DNA of 64,000 bases, from contig NZ_JAKCFA010000027.1 of the NCBI RefSeq assembly GCF_024198215.1, positions 103,221-167,220 of the forward strand, written 5' to 3'. Position 1 is the first letter of the stretch. Every line of letters begins with the position of its first letter. The DNA is from Myxococcus qinghaiensis. GTDB lineage: Bacteria; Myxococcota; Myxococcia; Myxococcales; Myxococcaceae. The notes beneath the pieces were generated by a model. It had not been told where the DNA came from and ran no database searches. It saw only the letters and a program-made list of their open reading frames with translations. Positions 32,801 through 41,118 of the stretch are shown one piece after another. A program made the position numbers and the translations under genes.

Positions 32801-32917
32801 CTCCAGGGCCTCGCCGTGCGCGTCGTAGCCGATGACGAACTCGCGAGCCTCCAGGCGAGGGTCCCACCGGATGCGGTGGTACACCTCGCGGCTCGTCGTG
32901 AAGCGTTCCTGGGACAT
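29846..32917 (-). CDS. Four-domain RNA end-processing/repair fusion (MJ1316-EEP-2H-nucleotidyltransferase)
   Basis: A 1023-residue protein. Domain 1 (about 1-76) is an MJ1316/DUF504 RNA cyclic-end recognition domain (WDPRLEAREFVIGYDAH, IPWHRVWYFKRG, VMWDRKERID). Domain 2 (~130-395) is an endonuclease/exonuclease/phosphatase fold: VATFNVLFDLY, ALQEV, GDFNFG, SDHFGIR. Domain 3 (~405-590) is a 2H phosphodiesterase/2'-5' ligase with two H-x-T/S motifs (MPHVTLLYPF, FTPHLSVGQL). Domain 4 (~620-960) is a poly(A)-polymerase-type nucleotidyltransferase with GSSLLGTDGPDSDVDAVAIG. The parts could open or recognise 2',3'-cyclic ends, trim them and add nucleotides, i.e. RNA repair (inference). ATG at 32917 is preferred over an in-frame GTG at 32926. 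Confidence 0.85.
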   Translation of the reverse strand: MSQERFTTSREVYHRIRWDPRLEAREFVIGYDAHGEALEEMPFEAFVPDGEIPWHRVWYFKRGREVMWDRKERIDRLSHSASPTEEPAPAPRRTSAAPGFTPLPSYRYDARAAAWTKASPAPSEVLATPDVLTVATFNVLFDLYDAEKLDTERRTPATLKLLRETDADVIALQEVTAPFLQALLAESWVREHYWLSDGPVASTVETYGQVLLSRLPFAAVWQRVFSRDKRIIAGELRLAGSSLWVATPHLTSNRESSGAAARVVQVQALLDWARSLGATDEGGAPDIVLAGDFNFGAGEDEAAAFTQAGFVDAWPTLRPSETGETYNPLLNTLAALTTTSGRLQRLDRVLVKSPSGRFAPDAISLFGEAPLAGAPGPAGGALFASDHFGIRCVLHRAVSSRPDVAQGAERRVHHTAVVLIPPETSWPSIQALRKKHDAKFERWMPHVTLLYPFLPEEDFDAAEAVLAETLRDLEPFEVTLSAFDHFEHRVNSTAWLRPDDEPRGALAALHAKLVAAVPECAPPGHGFTPHLSVGQLPRSDDGEQERTLATWARGWRPLRFEVSEVCIIRRKGDTPFEVVRRIPLGKPVRGQEDATLHAVLASIGAGASDSARATRVQAVDRLKGVCERVGTTLHPYGSSLLGTDGPDSDVDAVAIGPASLSREDFAHALLSELAKSEPPGAARFVADAAIPLVKLVLDGVSFDVSYASRPEGVAACEPSTLLALHGEALDSAGLRSVLGLADTQGVLDALGDDAGQRERFRTVLRAVKAWAKARGVYSHALGYLGGLSWTVLAAWACTRVAPGTVRGDTELLAHFFGTFASWPWPQPVALTPETARYRPDGKRDLLPVIAPAAPARNTARNVSRSTFRVLKDEWARAGKLVAEARASGSPLAWEALFQPLDSTQDLPTHLRLSVEAPSPEAHEAAMGWVLGHLTALVYRLEGDRRLAVRPLQATPGKGPVLIGLSTREAQDASALVWKPGSPLVEAVESFRASYLEWPHRPEDTSLQVEWLRGNHRGGMDPQT

Positions 32918-33031
32918 GGCGAGCACTCACAAGAGAAGGGGAACTTCGCTGACGACACCAGACCTGGAGCGCCACGGCCAGCGGAGGCGTCGCACCTGAC
33001 GCCACGCCGCCAGCCCGGCTGACAGTCTGCT

Positions 33032-34396
33032 TCAGGACGGGTTCACTCCCGCCACCAGATAGAAACGGAACTCGCCCGAGTTGACGCCGTAGGCCGCGTC
33101 CACTCCCACCAGGGGCAGCACCAGGTTGCGCAGATAGAGCCGCAGCCCCGCGCCCACGCCCTGCGCCAGGGTGGCACCCTTCAGTCCGCTCCGGCTGTCG
33201 GGCAGGTAGCCGCGCACCACGCGTCCATTCACATCCCGCAGCTCGCGGTCCTCGGGCAGCTCGCGCCACACCATCAACCCGGTGTCGGAGAAGCCCACGC
33301 CCCGGAAGGACAGGGAGCGGATGGTGAAGAGGGGGAAGTGGTACTCGGCGATGAAGGACAGCCGGGTGTCGCCTCGGAACTGACGGTGGACGAAGCCCCG
33401 CAGGCCGTTGCCTCCCATCACCAGCTCCTGGTGGAAGGGCAGGTCCACGCCCGCGGCGGCTTCGCCCCGCAGCACCAGGTTGTGCTCCTCGAAGAGGCGC
33501 AGGCCATGGCGATACAGCAACCCGAAGCGCTCGTAGCGGAACTCGCTCCACACGCCCGGGTTCGACACTTCGTAGGACGCCTCCAGGTTGATGCCCTCCA
33601 TCACCGCGTGGAGGTTCTGCCGCGTGTCGATTCCCACCATCAGGCGCAAGGAGGCATCGCGCTGCGACGGCCCGGTGGAGAACGCGGGCGTGGTGACCTC
33701 CTTCTCCGGGTCCGGGGACTTCGCGTCGATGCTCATCAGCCGGTACTTCACGGCGGCGCGCACGCGCTCGAAGAGCATCACCCCCACCTCGCTGGAGATG
33801 GACGCCGAGTTGATGCGCGTCCGGCGCACGACTGTCGGGTCCTCCTGTCCCGCTCCAGGCTGGTACTCGTCCATGCGGTCGCTGCGAAGCTGGCCCTCCA
33901 GGCTGAAGCGCAGCTGCGGCAGGCCGAACAGGTTCGGGTCCAGGTAGCCGGCGAAGATGCCGCTCTCCGCGGTGCTCACCTGCGCGGCCGTCGCGAACTT
34001 CTTGGCGCGGCCCCAGAGGTTGTTCTCCGCGTACAAGAGGCCGCCGCCGACGTTGTCCGAGGACAGGGCGAAGGTGGGGGCCACCACCCAGGACGCCTTG
34101 TCCTCCACCTCCAGGATGAGGCGCACGCGGTTGGGGCCCGTGGGCTCGACTCGCGCCTTCACCTCCTGGAACAGGCCGGTGGCCACCAGCCGCCGCTCGA
34201 CCTTGTCCAGCTCCTCGAAGGTGATTTCATCGCCTGCGTCGATGCGCGAATACGCGCGCACCGTCTCCGGGAGCGTCTTCTCGGGGCCTCGCACCACGAC
34301 CTCGTCCACCACCTGCCCCGGCCCCTGCGCGCCCGCCTGCCCCGACAACAGGGCGATTCCCAGCGCCACGCACCACTTCGCCGCACGTCTGCTCAT
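33032..34396 (-). CDS. Omp85 (BamA/TamA) family outer-membrane protein with a single POTRA domain
   Basis: A 454-residue protein with a signal peptide (AKWCVALGIALLSGQAGAQ). Residues ~27-100 form one POTRA domain (VDEVVVRGPEKTLPETVRAYSRI to VRLILEVEDK). The remainder is a 16-strand-type beta-barrel of the surface antigen D15 family, with the lid-loop motif GGNGLRGFVHRQFRGD carrying the RGF signature. BamA has five POTRA domains and TamA three, so this is a small family member, perhaps for export of one partner or lipid transport. No partner is adjacent; the RNA repair gene follows on the same strand after 105 bp. ATG at 34396 is chosen over an in-frame GTG at 34408. Confidence 0.85.
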   Translation of the reverse strand: MSRRAAKWCVALGIALLSGQAGAQGPGQVVDEVVVRGPEKTLPETVRAYSRIDAGDEITFEELDKVERRLVATGLFQEVKARVEPTGPNRVRLILEVEDKASWVVAPTFALSSDNVGGGLLYAENNLWGRAKKFATAAQVSTAESGIFAGYLDPNLFGLPQLRFSLEGQLRSDRMDEYQPGAGQEDPTVVRRTRINSASISSEVGVMLFERVRAAVKYRLMSIDAKSPDPEKEVTTPAFSTGPSQRDASLRLMVGIDTRQNLHAVMEGINLEASYEVSNPGVWSEFRYERFGLLYRHGLRLFEEHNLVLRGEAAAGVDLPFHQELVMGGNGLRGFVHRQFRGDTRLSFIAEYHFPLFTIRSLSFRGVGFSDTGLMVWRELPEDRELRDVNGRVVRGYLPDSRSGLKGATLAQGVGAGLRLYLRNLVLPLVGVDAAYGVNSGEFRFYLVAGVNPS

Positions 34397-34567
34397 GACT
34401 CTTCGCACGTCCCGTGACTGCCTCGGGGCCGCCGGCCTGGACCCTCGGGGTCCACCCTACCGCCCCCGGTGCCCGGTGGGGCCACGGACTGTGGACAAGG
34501 AACTTCCGCGAAACATTTGGTATGCCTGTCCGCAGGAAGCCCTGGGAGTCCCCGGGGCGCCGACCGA

Positions 34568-35299
34568 ATGACCGGCCTCTTCAGCCAGCTCCGGCGCCGA
34601 CGTCTCATGCGTCGACCCTTTCCTCCCGACTGGCTCGGTCATCTCGACGCGCGAGTTCCCTTCTTCGCCACACTGTCGCCCGCGCTGCGCGAGGACTTCC
34701 TCTCCAAGCTGAAGGTCTTCGCCTGGGAGAAGGAGTTCATCGGCGCCGGCGGGCTGGAAATCACCGACGAGATTCGCGTCGTCGTGTCCGCCACCGCCGT
34801 GCAGCTCGTGGTGCACCTGGACCTGTCCTATTACGACCGGCTGCGCGAAGTCATCGTCTACCCCGACGCCTTCCTCCTTCCGGACCGCACCGGCGTGGTG
34901 CTCGGTGAGGCGAAGAACTGGGGCTCCGTCATCCTCTCCTGGGCGGCGGTGCTCGGCGGCCTGCGCAATCCGGACGACGGCCACGACACCGCCACGCACG
35001 AGTTCGCCCATGTCCTGGACCGCGCGGACGGCGCCTTCGATGGGACACCGAAGCTGCGCAGCTATTCGCACTATCGGACGTGGGCCGCGGTGATGAGCGA
35101 GCACTACCATGGCCTCCAGGAGGGGCGCCCCCGGGAGCGCCAGGTGCTGGATGACTACGGCGCCGTCAACGAGGCGGAGTTCTTCGCGGTGGCCACCGAG
35201 AACTTCTTCGAGCGCCCCGTGAAGATGCGCGAGAAGACGCCCGATTTGTATGAAGAGCTGAAGCGTTTCTACGGCTGGGACCCGGCTTCGGGCACCTGA
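34568..35299 (+). CDS. MtfA-like zinc-dependent peptidase
   Basis: A 243-residue protein of the M90/MtfA family. The zinc site ATHEFAHVLDRADG (HExxH) lies near residue 145, with the third ligand likely in EAEFFAVATENFFERP. Other family blocks: LREDFLSKLKVFAWEKEFIGAGG, VVVSATAVQLVVHLD, VYPDAF. In E. coli MtfA titrates the glucose repressor Mlc; here no Mlc or PTS gene is close, so the target is open. The ATG at 34568 is chosen because it matches the usual short N terminus (GLFSQLRRRRLMRRPFPPDW). No clear Shine-Dalgarno. Confidence 0.88.
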   Translation: MTGLFSQLRRRRLMRRPFPPDWLGHLDARVPFFATLSPALREDFLSKLKVFAWEKEFIGAGGLEITDEIRVVVSATAVQLVVHLDLSYYDRLREVIVYPDAFLLPDRTGVVLGEAKNWGSVILSWAAVLGGLRNPDDGHDTATHEFAHVLDRADGAFDGTPKLRSYSHYRTWAAVMSEHYHGLQEGRPRERQVLDDYGAVNEAEFFAVATENFFERPVKMREKTPDLYEELKRFYGWDPASGT

Positions 35300-35363
35300 G
35301 TCCGCGCGCGGACCGCGGCGCTGTGGTAGGCGCGGTATCAAGCATCCGGAGGAGAGACACTCA

Positions 35364-36314
35364 ATGTCCGCACCCGCCGCGCCCTCGGTGTCCATGTTCG
35401 TCGAGCTGGAGCGCGAAGCCTGGCGGGCGCTGCGCGAGTCCACCCCGTTGACGCTCACGACGGAGGACCTGGACGGCCTGCGCGGCCTGGGGGAGCGCCT
35501 GGACCTGGAAGAGGTCTCGGATGTCTACCTGCCTCTGTCGCGGTTGCTGAACCTCCAGGTGGCCGCGGCGCAGCGGCTGTGGATGGAGCAGCAGGCGTTT
35601 CTGGGCGGCTCCACGAGCAAGGTGCCGTTCATCATCGCCATCGCAGGCAGCGTGGCAGTGGGCAAGAGCACCACGGCCCGCATCCTCCAGGCCCTGCTCG
35701 CCCGGTGGCCGGACCACCCGCGCGTGGAGCTGGTGACGACGGACGGCTTCCTCTTCCCCAACCGCGTCCTCACCGAGCGCGGGCTGATGAAGCGCAAGGG
35801 CTTCCCGGAGAGCTATGACCGGCGCGCGCTGGTGCGCCTGCTCGCGGAGCTGAAGGCGGGGCGTGCGGAGGTGACGGCGCCCGTCTACTCCCACCTCGTC
35901 TACGACGTCGTGCCCGACGAGGCGAAGGTCATCCGCCAGCCCGACATCCTCATCCTGGAAGGACTCAACGTCCTCCAGTCCGGAGCCACCGGGCAGCGGG
36001 TGCCACACACGTTCCTGTCGGACTTCTTCGACTTCTCCATCTACGTGGACGCGAGCGAGCAGGACATCCGCCGCTGGTACGTGGACCGCTTCCTGCGGCT
36101 CCAGCAGACGGCGTTTCGCGACGAGCGCAGCTACTTCCGCCGCTACTCGGACCTGACGAAGGAGGAGGCCGTGGACATGGCCGAGTCCGTGTGGGGCGAC
36201 ATCAACGGTCCCAACCTGGCGCAGAACATCGCGCCCACGCGCTCGCGCGCCCGGCTCATCCTGCTCAAGGGCCCGGACCACAAGGTGAAGCGCGTGCGGC
36301 TGCGCAAGCTCTAG
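35364..36314 (+). CDS. coaA: Type I pantothenate kinase
   Basis: Phosphorylates pantothenate with ATP, the first and controlling step of coenzyme A synthesis, in the cytoplasm. The 316-residue length equals the E. coli enzyme. Motifs: P-loop IAGSVAVGKST, TTDGFLFPN, GFPESYDRRAL, APVYSHLVYDVVPDE, ILILEGLNVLQ and SIYVDAS. The start ATG at 35364 is preceded by GGAGGAGAG. The gene ends exactly where the convergent TPR protease gene ends: the stop codons are back to back at 36314/36315 with no spacer. Confidence 0.96.
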   Translation: MSAPAAPSVSMFVELEREAWRALRESTPLTLTTEDLDGLRGLGERLDLEEVSDVYLPLSRLLNLQVAAAQRLWMEQQAFLGGSTSKVPFIIAIAGSVAVGKSTTARILQALLARWPDHPRVELVTTDGFLFPNRVLTERGLMKRKGFPESYDRRALVRLLAELKAGRAEVTAPVYSHLVYDVVPDEAKVIRQPDILILEGLNVLQSGATGQRVPHTFLSDFFDFSIYVDASEQDIRRWYVDRFLRLQQTAFRDERSYFRRYSDLTKEEAVDMAESVWGDINGPNLAQNIAPTRSRARLILLKGPDHKVKRVRLRKL

Positions 36315-37910
36315 TCACGGCGTCGGAGCGGACGTCCTGCACAAGGAGCCGTCCTCCAGGCCCGCGAGGCGCACGCGCAGCCGCGTCTTCAGCGTCGAAT
36401 CCTCCTGCTCCTGGGTCAGCCCCATGGCCCGCTGCTCCAACTGGAGCGCCTCCGCGCAGCGGCCCTGTCCGGCCAGCGTCATCGCGAGCGTGTCCAGGGC
36501 GGGCGTGCTCCAGGGCGCGAGCGCGACGGCCCACTGCGCCAGGGGCAGGGCCTCCTCGAAGCGGCCCTGGGTGACGTACAGCCACGCCAGTCCGCTCGCC
36601 GCGTAGCTGCTCCGGGGCGCCAGCTCGAGGGCCTTCTTGAGTGCGGCCTCGCGCTCCTCGGCGGTGTCCCTGTCGGGCTCCAGCGCCGCCGCCAATAGCA
36701 GCCACGCCTCGCTCTCGTCGGGGTGGGCGCTCACGGCGGTCCTCGCGAGCGCGAGTCGCTCCTCGGGCGAGGACTCCTGCTGCTTCACCGAGAGGGCTGG
36801 CAGTCCCGTCGGGTCCAGCCGCAGCGCCTCCTTCAGCTCCTGCCGCGACAGCTTGCGGCGGTTGCGCACCAGGGACTCCTGCTGCGCCATGTGCGCGCCG
36901 AGCGCGGCCAGCTTCGCGCGGGATGCGTGGACCTCCGCGTCGTCCAGCACGCGCTCGATGAAGGCCGTGCTCGTCGTCGGTACCGCCACCTGGTGGCGTG
37001 ACGCGGCGCGGATGTCTCGCACGTAGTCCAGCAGTGTCTGGTCCAGGGAGTCGCTCTCCAGCTCGGGCAGGGCCTGGCGCTGCGCCACCCGCGGGTCGAC
37101 ACCTTGGCCGAGCAGCGTCTGGTATTGCGTGAAGCGCTCGGGGCGGGTGTGTCGCAGCCAGTGCACCATCAGCCAGCTGCCGGCGTACATGATGCCGATC
37201 TCCCGCTCCTGCGCCTCCGCGTCCAGGCCGGGTTGCCAGTCGAGCACCCTGCGCATCATCACCGCGGGATGGACGCTGTCCACCGAGCGCTTCAGTATCG
37301 ACCGCATCATGTAGGCCGCGCTCCAGTTGGGCGTGCCGAGCACCGCGCGCTTGCCGCCGTCCGACAGGCGCAGCGTCTCCAGATACTCGGACAGTCCTTC
37401 GGACAACCACAGCGGCTGGCGCTGCATGACATACGTGCTGAGGTAGTGGGCGAGCTCGTGATTGAGCCGGGAGGAGGAGTCCTCTGACAGCCCGGAGTAC
37501 TGCTGGGACCACTTCGCGGGCGGGCCGGACAGGACGATGAGCGCCTCGGTGTCCGACTTGTAGAAGAACGCGCGCACGCGGCGGGGATAGAGGCCCTCGA
37601 ATTCCCGCGGGTCCGCCAGGACATAGACGAGCACCTTCGCCATCTCCTGGCGGAGCGCACCGGGCCACATGCCGGCGAGCAGCGCGACGCGCGTGTGCTC
37701 CAGGACGCTCATGGCCTCGCGGGCCTGCTCGGGTGGCAGGTCCGTGCGCAGCGTGTAGTGCTCGCTGTCCAGCTCCACCCACGCACGTCCGTCCTCACCC
37801 GGGCAGCGGGTGAAGCGGGGACCCACGACACAGCCCCAGGAACCCGACATCAGGCTCATGAGCAGGACTGCCATCACCACGCTGGGGCGCACGGCGCACA
37901 CGCTCCTCAT
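36315..37910 (-). CDS. Exported gluzincin-like (peptidase MA / DUF1570) protein with TPR repeats
   Basis: A 531-residue protein with an N-terminal signal (VVMAVLLMSLMSGSWGCVVG), possibly a lipoprotein although the lipobox is imperfect. The domain at ~35-260 carries the HExxH site SRLNHELAHYLSTYVM and WLSEGLSEYLETL, which holds the third zinc ligand Glu, as in peptidase MA-like proteins. Residues ~370-510 contain tetratricopeptide-type helix pairs (ESEAWLLLAAALEPDRD, SYAASGLAWLYVTQGRFEEAL, TPALDTLAMTLAGQGRCAEAL). Family proteins are often annotated as DUF1570; substrates are unknown. ATG at 37910 selected as the start that gives the signal peptide. Divergent from the metalloprotease gene at 38095. 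Confidence 0.78.
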   Translation of the reverse strand: MRSVCAVRPSVVMAVLLMSLMSGSWGCVVGPRFTRCPGEDGRAWVELDSEHYTLRTDLPPEQAREAMSVLEHTRVALLAGMWPGALRQEMAKVLVYVLADPREFEGLYPRRVRAFFYKSDTEALIVLSGPPAKWSQQYSGLSEDSSSRLNHELAHYLSTYVMQRQPLWLSEGLSEYLETLRLSDGGKRAVLGTPNWSAAYMMRSILKRSVDSVHPAVMMRRVLDWQPGLDAEAQEREIGIMYAGSWLMVHWLRHTRPERFTQYQTLLGQGVDPRVAQRQALPELESDSLDQTLLDYVRDIRAASRHQVAVPTTSTAFIERVLDDAEVHASRAKLAALGAHMAQQESLVRNRRKLSRQELKEALRLDPTGLPALSVKQQESSPEERLALARTAVSAHPDESEAWLLLAAALEPDRDTAEEREAALKKALELAPRSSYAASGLAWLYVTQGRFEEALPLAQWAVALAPWSTPALDTLAMTLAGQGRCAEALQLEQRAMGLTQEQEDSTLKTRLRVRLAGLEDGSLCRTSAPTP

Positions 37911-38094
37911 CCAGCCCCGCGAGACATCGCGAGGACCTCCCGAGTGTATCCCGTGTGGCCGCATGTCCAGCGCGCGGGCCCTTGCGTGAAGTGGCCCGCT
38001 CCCTGCGTCGATATGCCGTGGGATTGTCCGCGTTTTCCAGCCCGTCGCGCGGCCGGCCCGTGGCGTCACCGATGTCTTGCTGGGGGAAATCCCA

Positions 38095-40353
38095 ATGTCG
38101 ACTCAAGGTCTGGCCACGTGGCGTGGTCTCCTGGCCGTGCTCTGCGCGCTCGCGTGGGTGTCCTCGGGATGTGCCGATGAAGTCCGGTCATCCGAGGACT
38201 TGCCCGCCGTGGTGCTCGAAGGTCCCCTCGTCGCCGTCCCCAGGACACTGGAGGCGGGCTCGCTCCAGCGTCTGCGGGAGGGCCTCGGCTCCGTTGCTCC
38301 GGGACTTCAAGGCTCGGAGCCCGGAACGTTCTATCTGGCCCTGCGCAAGAGCGAGCTGGGCAAGCGCTGGTTCATGTCCGTCTACCTCCAGCAGAGCTAC
38401 CCGGAGGACCTCGCCGGCAACGGCGGCTCCTCGCTGGGCGTTCGCGTGGTGTCCTTCCGGGAGCAGAACGGCAAGCTGTATGCCTTTGACGTGGATGACA
38501 CGAAGGTCCGCAGCACGCTCTACACTCCGGAAGAAATCGTCGAGGCGTGGCCGCTCGTCGACGACCACCCGGGCTTCAAGCGCCTGCCTGGCGCGGACCA
38601 GTACCTCCTCTTCGACCCCGCCGCCGGACTGGACCGGGTGATGGGCATGGATGCGCTGTCTCAGGAGCTGTACGGCCCCGCGTTCGAGGTGGAGCTGGGT
38701 TTCGCGCAGCGCTTCCTCGCCCTGAAGGACGGCGTGTCCTTCGAGAAGGTCTTCACCGGCCACGGCTACTCCTTCGACGAAGTCACGTACTGGCCGGAGC
38801 CGACCCCGATTCGTGTCACGGCGACGGTGGGTGTCGCCCTGCGGCGCTATCAGGAGGGCGAGGGATTCACGCCCACGCCGCGCCCTGCTCGCGAGCATTA
38901 CTTCCGGAGCGCGCCTCGCATCGTCCCCGACTCCGGAGGCCTCACCGAGCAGTCGACGCGGAAGTGGAACATCCGCCCTGGCATGAAGCCGATTGTCTGG
39001 GTGATGAGTGACACGCTGAAGGGGACGCTCACGGACCCGCGCTACCGGGATTACGACGTCATCGGCGCGGTGAAGCGGGGCGTGGAGAACTGGAACCAGG
39101 CCTTCGGCTTCCCCGTCTTCACCGCGCGCATGGCGCAGCCCGGGGAGTCCTTCAGCGACGACGACAAGAACTTCATCCTCTTCGACCCGGACCCGTCCTA
39201 CGCCTTCGCCTTCGCCAACACGCGCTCCAATCCGAACACCGGAGAGACGCTCGGCGCGAGCGTGTACATGAACGTCTCCTGGTTGGACCGCGCCATCGAG
39301 GTCATCCACGGCATGCCCTCCGTGGCGGAGGTTCCAGCGCCGCTCGCTCCGGGCACGAAGGCCATCCAGCTCTCGTGGAATGGCATGGCGGCGGCGCCAA
39401 TGTGTGATTGGCGAGTCGCCGACCTGGAGGCGAACTTGCCCGGCCCTGGGGGCTGGGTGACGTCACTCACGAGCGCTGGTGGCTCGCTGACGCCGCAGCA
39501 GCGTGTGGAGCGGTTCTTCACGTATGTGGTGATGCATGAAGTCGGACACACGCTCGGCCTGCGGCACAACTTCAAGGGCTCACTCGGGCTGCCGTCGTAT
39601 TCGGTGATGGAGTACGCCTGGGCGCCGGAGCAGGAGCTCCGAGGCGGAGAGGTGGGGCCCTATGACGTGGCGGCCGTTCGCTACCTGTATGGACTGTCCT
39701 CCACGCTTCCTCAGGAGCCGTTCTGCACGGACGAGGAAACCCGGCGGGACCCGGACTGCACTCGCTACGACGCCACCGCGGTGCCGCTGGAGCTGTTCCA
39801 TGGCGCGGCCTATCAAGCATCCCTCCAGGCCGCGCTGAAGCAAGGGGGCGCGCAGCCCGATGACACCATGCTCAATGGGGTCCAGCAGTACGTGCGCGCG
39901 GGCCGGTCCTCCACCGAGCGGGTTCGCGCCTGGAACATCTTGTTCGAGGGATTGCAGGCGCCCATTCCTCCAGACGTGCTGGCGGCCTACCCGGGCTATG
40001 GCGCGGTCGCCGACGCGATGGCCCGCCGTGTCCTCCAGCGCCTCTACCTGGATGACATCTCCCTGCTGGGCTCCATCTGGACGCCCGTGCGCCCGGACCC
40101 GGTGTTGACGCCGCTGGTGCTCGCGCAGCTTCGCGCCAACCTGCTCAACCTGGATGGTGTGCGGACCTTCGCCACGCGAAGGGTGATGGTGAGCATCCTG
40201 AAGCAGCTCCAGACGTACGAGGCCTTCGCCATCCTGCGTGAGGCACGACTGGCACTGGAGGCCCAGCTCCCCGGCCTCTCCGGTCAGGAGCTGCTCGCGG
40301 CGGAGGACCTGGCGGCGCGCGTCCACCAGGCCACGTCACCGTACTTCCTCTAG
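38095..40353 (+). CDS. Zinc-dependent metzincin-type protease lipoprotein
   Basis: A 752-residue lipoprotein: signal ending in ALAWVSSGC with Cys as the lipid anchor. The catalytic site VVMHEVGHTLGLRHNFKGS is a full HExxHxxGxxH metzincin motif, followed by the Met-turn candidate SYSVMEYAW. Upstream domains (residues ~40-250) resemble the N-terminal part of large secreted metalloproteases of the DUF5117/DUF4953 type (FMSVYLQQSYPED, IVWVMSDTLKGT). It probably cleaves extracellular protein, in keeping with a predatory myxobacterium (inference). ATG at 38095 with GGGGGAA upstream; the gene is divergent from the TPR protease. Confidence 0.85.
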   Translation: MSTQGLATWRGLLAVLCALAWVSSGCADEVRSSEDLPAVVLEGPLVAVPRTLEAGSLQRLREGLGSVAPGLQGSEPGTFYLALRKSELGKRWFMSVYLQQSYPEDLAGNGGSSLGVRVVSFREQNGKLYAFDVDDTKVRSTLYTPEEIVEAWPLVDDHPGFKRLPGADQYLLFDPAAGLDRVMGMDALSQELYGPAFEVELGFAQRFLALKDGVSFEKVFTGHGYSFDEVTYWPEPTPIRVTATVGVALRRYQEGEGFTPTPRPAREHYFRSAPRIVPDSGGLTEQSTRKWNIRPGMKPIVWVMSDTLKGTLTDPRYRDYDVIGAVKRGVENWNQAFGFPVFTARMAQPGESFSDDDKNFILFDPDPSYAFAFANTRSNPNTGETLGASVYMNVSWLDRAIEVIHGMPSVAEVPAPLAPGTKAIQLSWNGMAAAPMCDWRVADLEANLPGPGGWVTSLTSAGGSLTPQQRVERFFTYVVMHEVGHTLGLRHNFKGSLGLPSYSVMEYAWAPEQELRGGEVGPYDVAAVRYLYGLSSTLPQEPFCTDEETRRDPDCTRYDATAVPLELFHGAAYQASLQAALKQGGAQPDDTMLNGVQQYVRAGRSSTERVRAWNILFEGLQAPIPPDVLAAYPGYGAVADAMARRVLQRLYLDDISLLGSIWTPVRPDPVLTPLVLAQLRANLLNLDGVRTFATRRVMVSILKQLQTYEAFAILREARLALEAQLPGLSGQELLAAEDLAARVHQATSPYFL

Positions 40354-40387
40354 CCGCGCGCTTCGGAGGCCCCGGGCGTCGGGGCGC

Positions 40388-40843
40388 TCAACGGCGAGGA
40401 CGGCGGACCATCTCGATGTGCGGGATGCCGTCCTCGTCGTAGATGTCACCTTCCGCGACGAAGCCGAGGCTTGTGTAGAAGGCCCGCAGGTATTCCTGCG
40501 CGGAGATGCGGATGTCCGAGCCGGGGTAGAGCGCTTCGAGCCGGACGATGCCTCGCTCCGTCAGCTCGCGGCCCAGGCCCCGGCCTCGTGCCTTGGGCGA
40601 CGTCACCACGCGGCCCAGGCTGGTGGCTCCCGGGAACTTCACGTCGGGAGGGAGGACGCGCAGGTAGGCGGCCAGGAGGGGGCCCTCATGGGCGAGGAGG
40701 TGGTCCGCGCTCCTGTCCAGTCCGTCCACGTCCAGGTAGAGCGACTTCTGCTCCACCACGAACACCTCCTGCCGCAGGGCGAGCACGTCATACAGCTCGT
40801 CCAGCGTCAGCTCCGAGAACGCCTTCCATTGCCAGTTCGGCAT
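40388..40843 (-). CDS. elaA: GNAT-family N-acetyltransferase, ElaA type
   Basis: A 151-residue cytoplasmic acetyltransferase close to E. coli ElaA (153 residues). Matching blocks: LTLDELYDVLALRQEVFVVEQ, LDVDGLDRSADHLL, GRVVTSPKARGRGLGRELTE (the acetyl-CoA loop R-G-x-G-x-G/A) and ISAQEYLRAFYTSLGFVAEG, IYDEDGIPHIEM. The ATG at 40843 (MPNWQWKAF) aligns with the family N terminus; an in-frame GTG at 40861 is less likely. Acceptor substrate unknown. The stop is 34 bp from that of the convergent metalloprotease. Confidence 0.9.
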   Translation of the reverse strand: MPNWQWKAFSELTLDELYDVLALRQEVFVVEQKSLYLDVDGLDRSADHLLAHEGPLLAAYLRVLPPDVKFPGATSLGRVVTSPKARGRGLGRELTERGIVRLEALYPGSDIRISAQEYLRAFYTSLGFVAEGDIYDEDGIPHIEMVRRPRR

Positions 40844-40884
40844 GCGCAAGGCGTCTACCACGGATGCGCGTTCCGCGCGGCGGC

Positions 40885-41103
40885 TCAGGTGGGGCGGGAC
40901 TCGTTGCTGGGAAGCTCCGACAACAACACGTTGAGCGCGTCCACCTCCTGCGGCACCAGGTGCTGGTCACTTGTCTGGAGCCGGCCGAGCTGCGCCGACT
41001 TGAGCAGTAGCCCGGCCGCTGGCCTGCCCCGCGGGGTGGGAGGCACGGTCGACGCCTGGACGGGCCCGAAAGGGGAGTCTGGGCAAGGCGCCGGGGAGGC
41101 CAT
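40885..41103 (-). CDS. Possible small hypothetical protein
   Basis: A 72-residue frame that fills the gap between the ElaA and sirtuin genes. Its second half (LLLKSAQLGRLQTSDQHLV..EVDALNVLLSELPSNES) has coding-like codon use with G/C third positions and an amphipathic helix pattern. The first half is Pro-rich and unconvincing. The ATG lies 15 bp from the divergent sirtuin start and has no Shine-Dalgarno. It may be real or a chance frame. Confidence 0.4.
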   Translation of the reverse strand: MASPAPCPDSPFGPVQASTVPPTPRGRPAAGLLLKSAQLGRLQTSDQHLVPQEVDALNVLLSELPSNESRPT

Positions 41104-41118
41104 TATACGTAGGCCGCC

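Noticed and set aside
29645..33022. A 1125-codon plus-strand frame opposite the RNA repair gene
   Set aside because: Composition is Arg/Gly/His-rich and typical of antisense shadow; the minus strand has four coherent catalytic domains.
37795..38106. Minus-strand frames in the region between the two divergent protease genes
   Set aside because: They overlap the promoter region and gene starts, have no ribosome-binding site and no recognisable motif.
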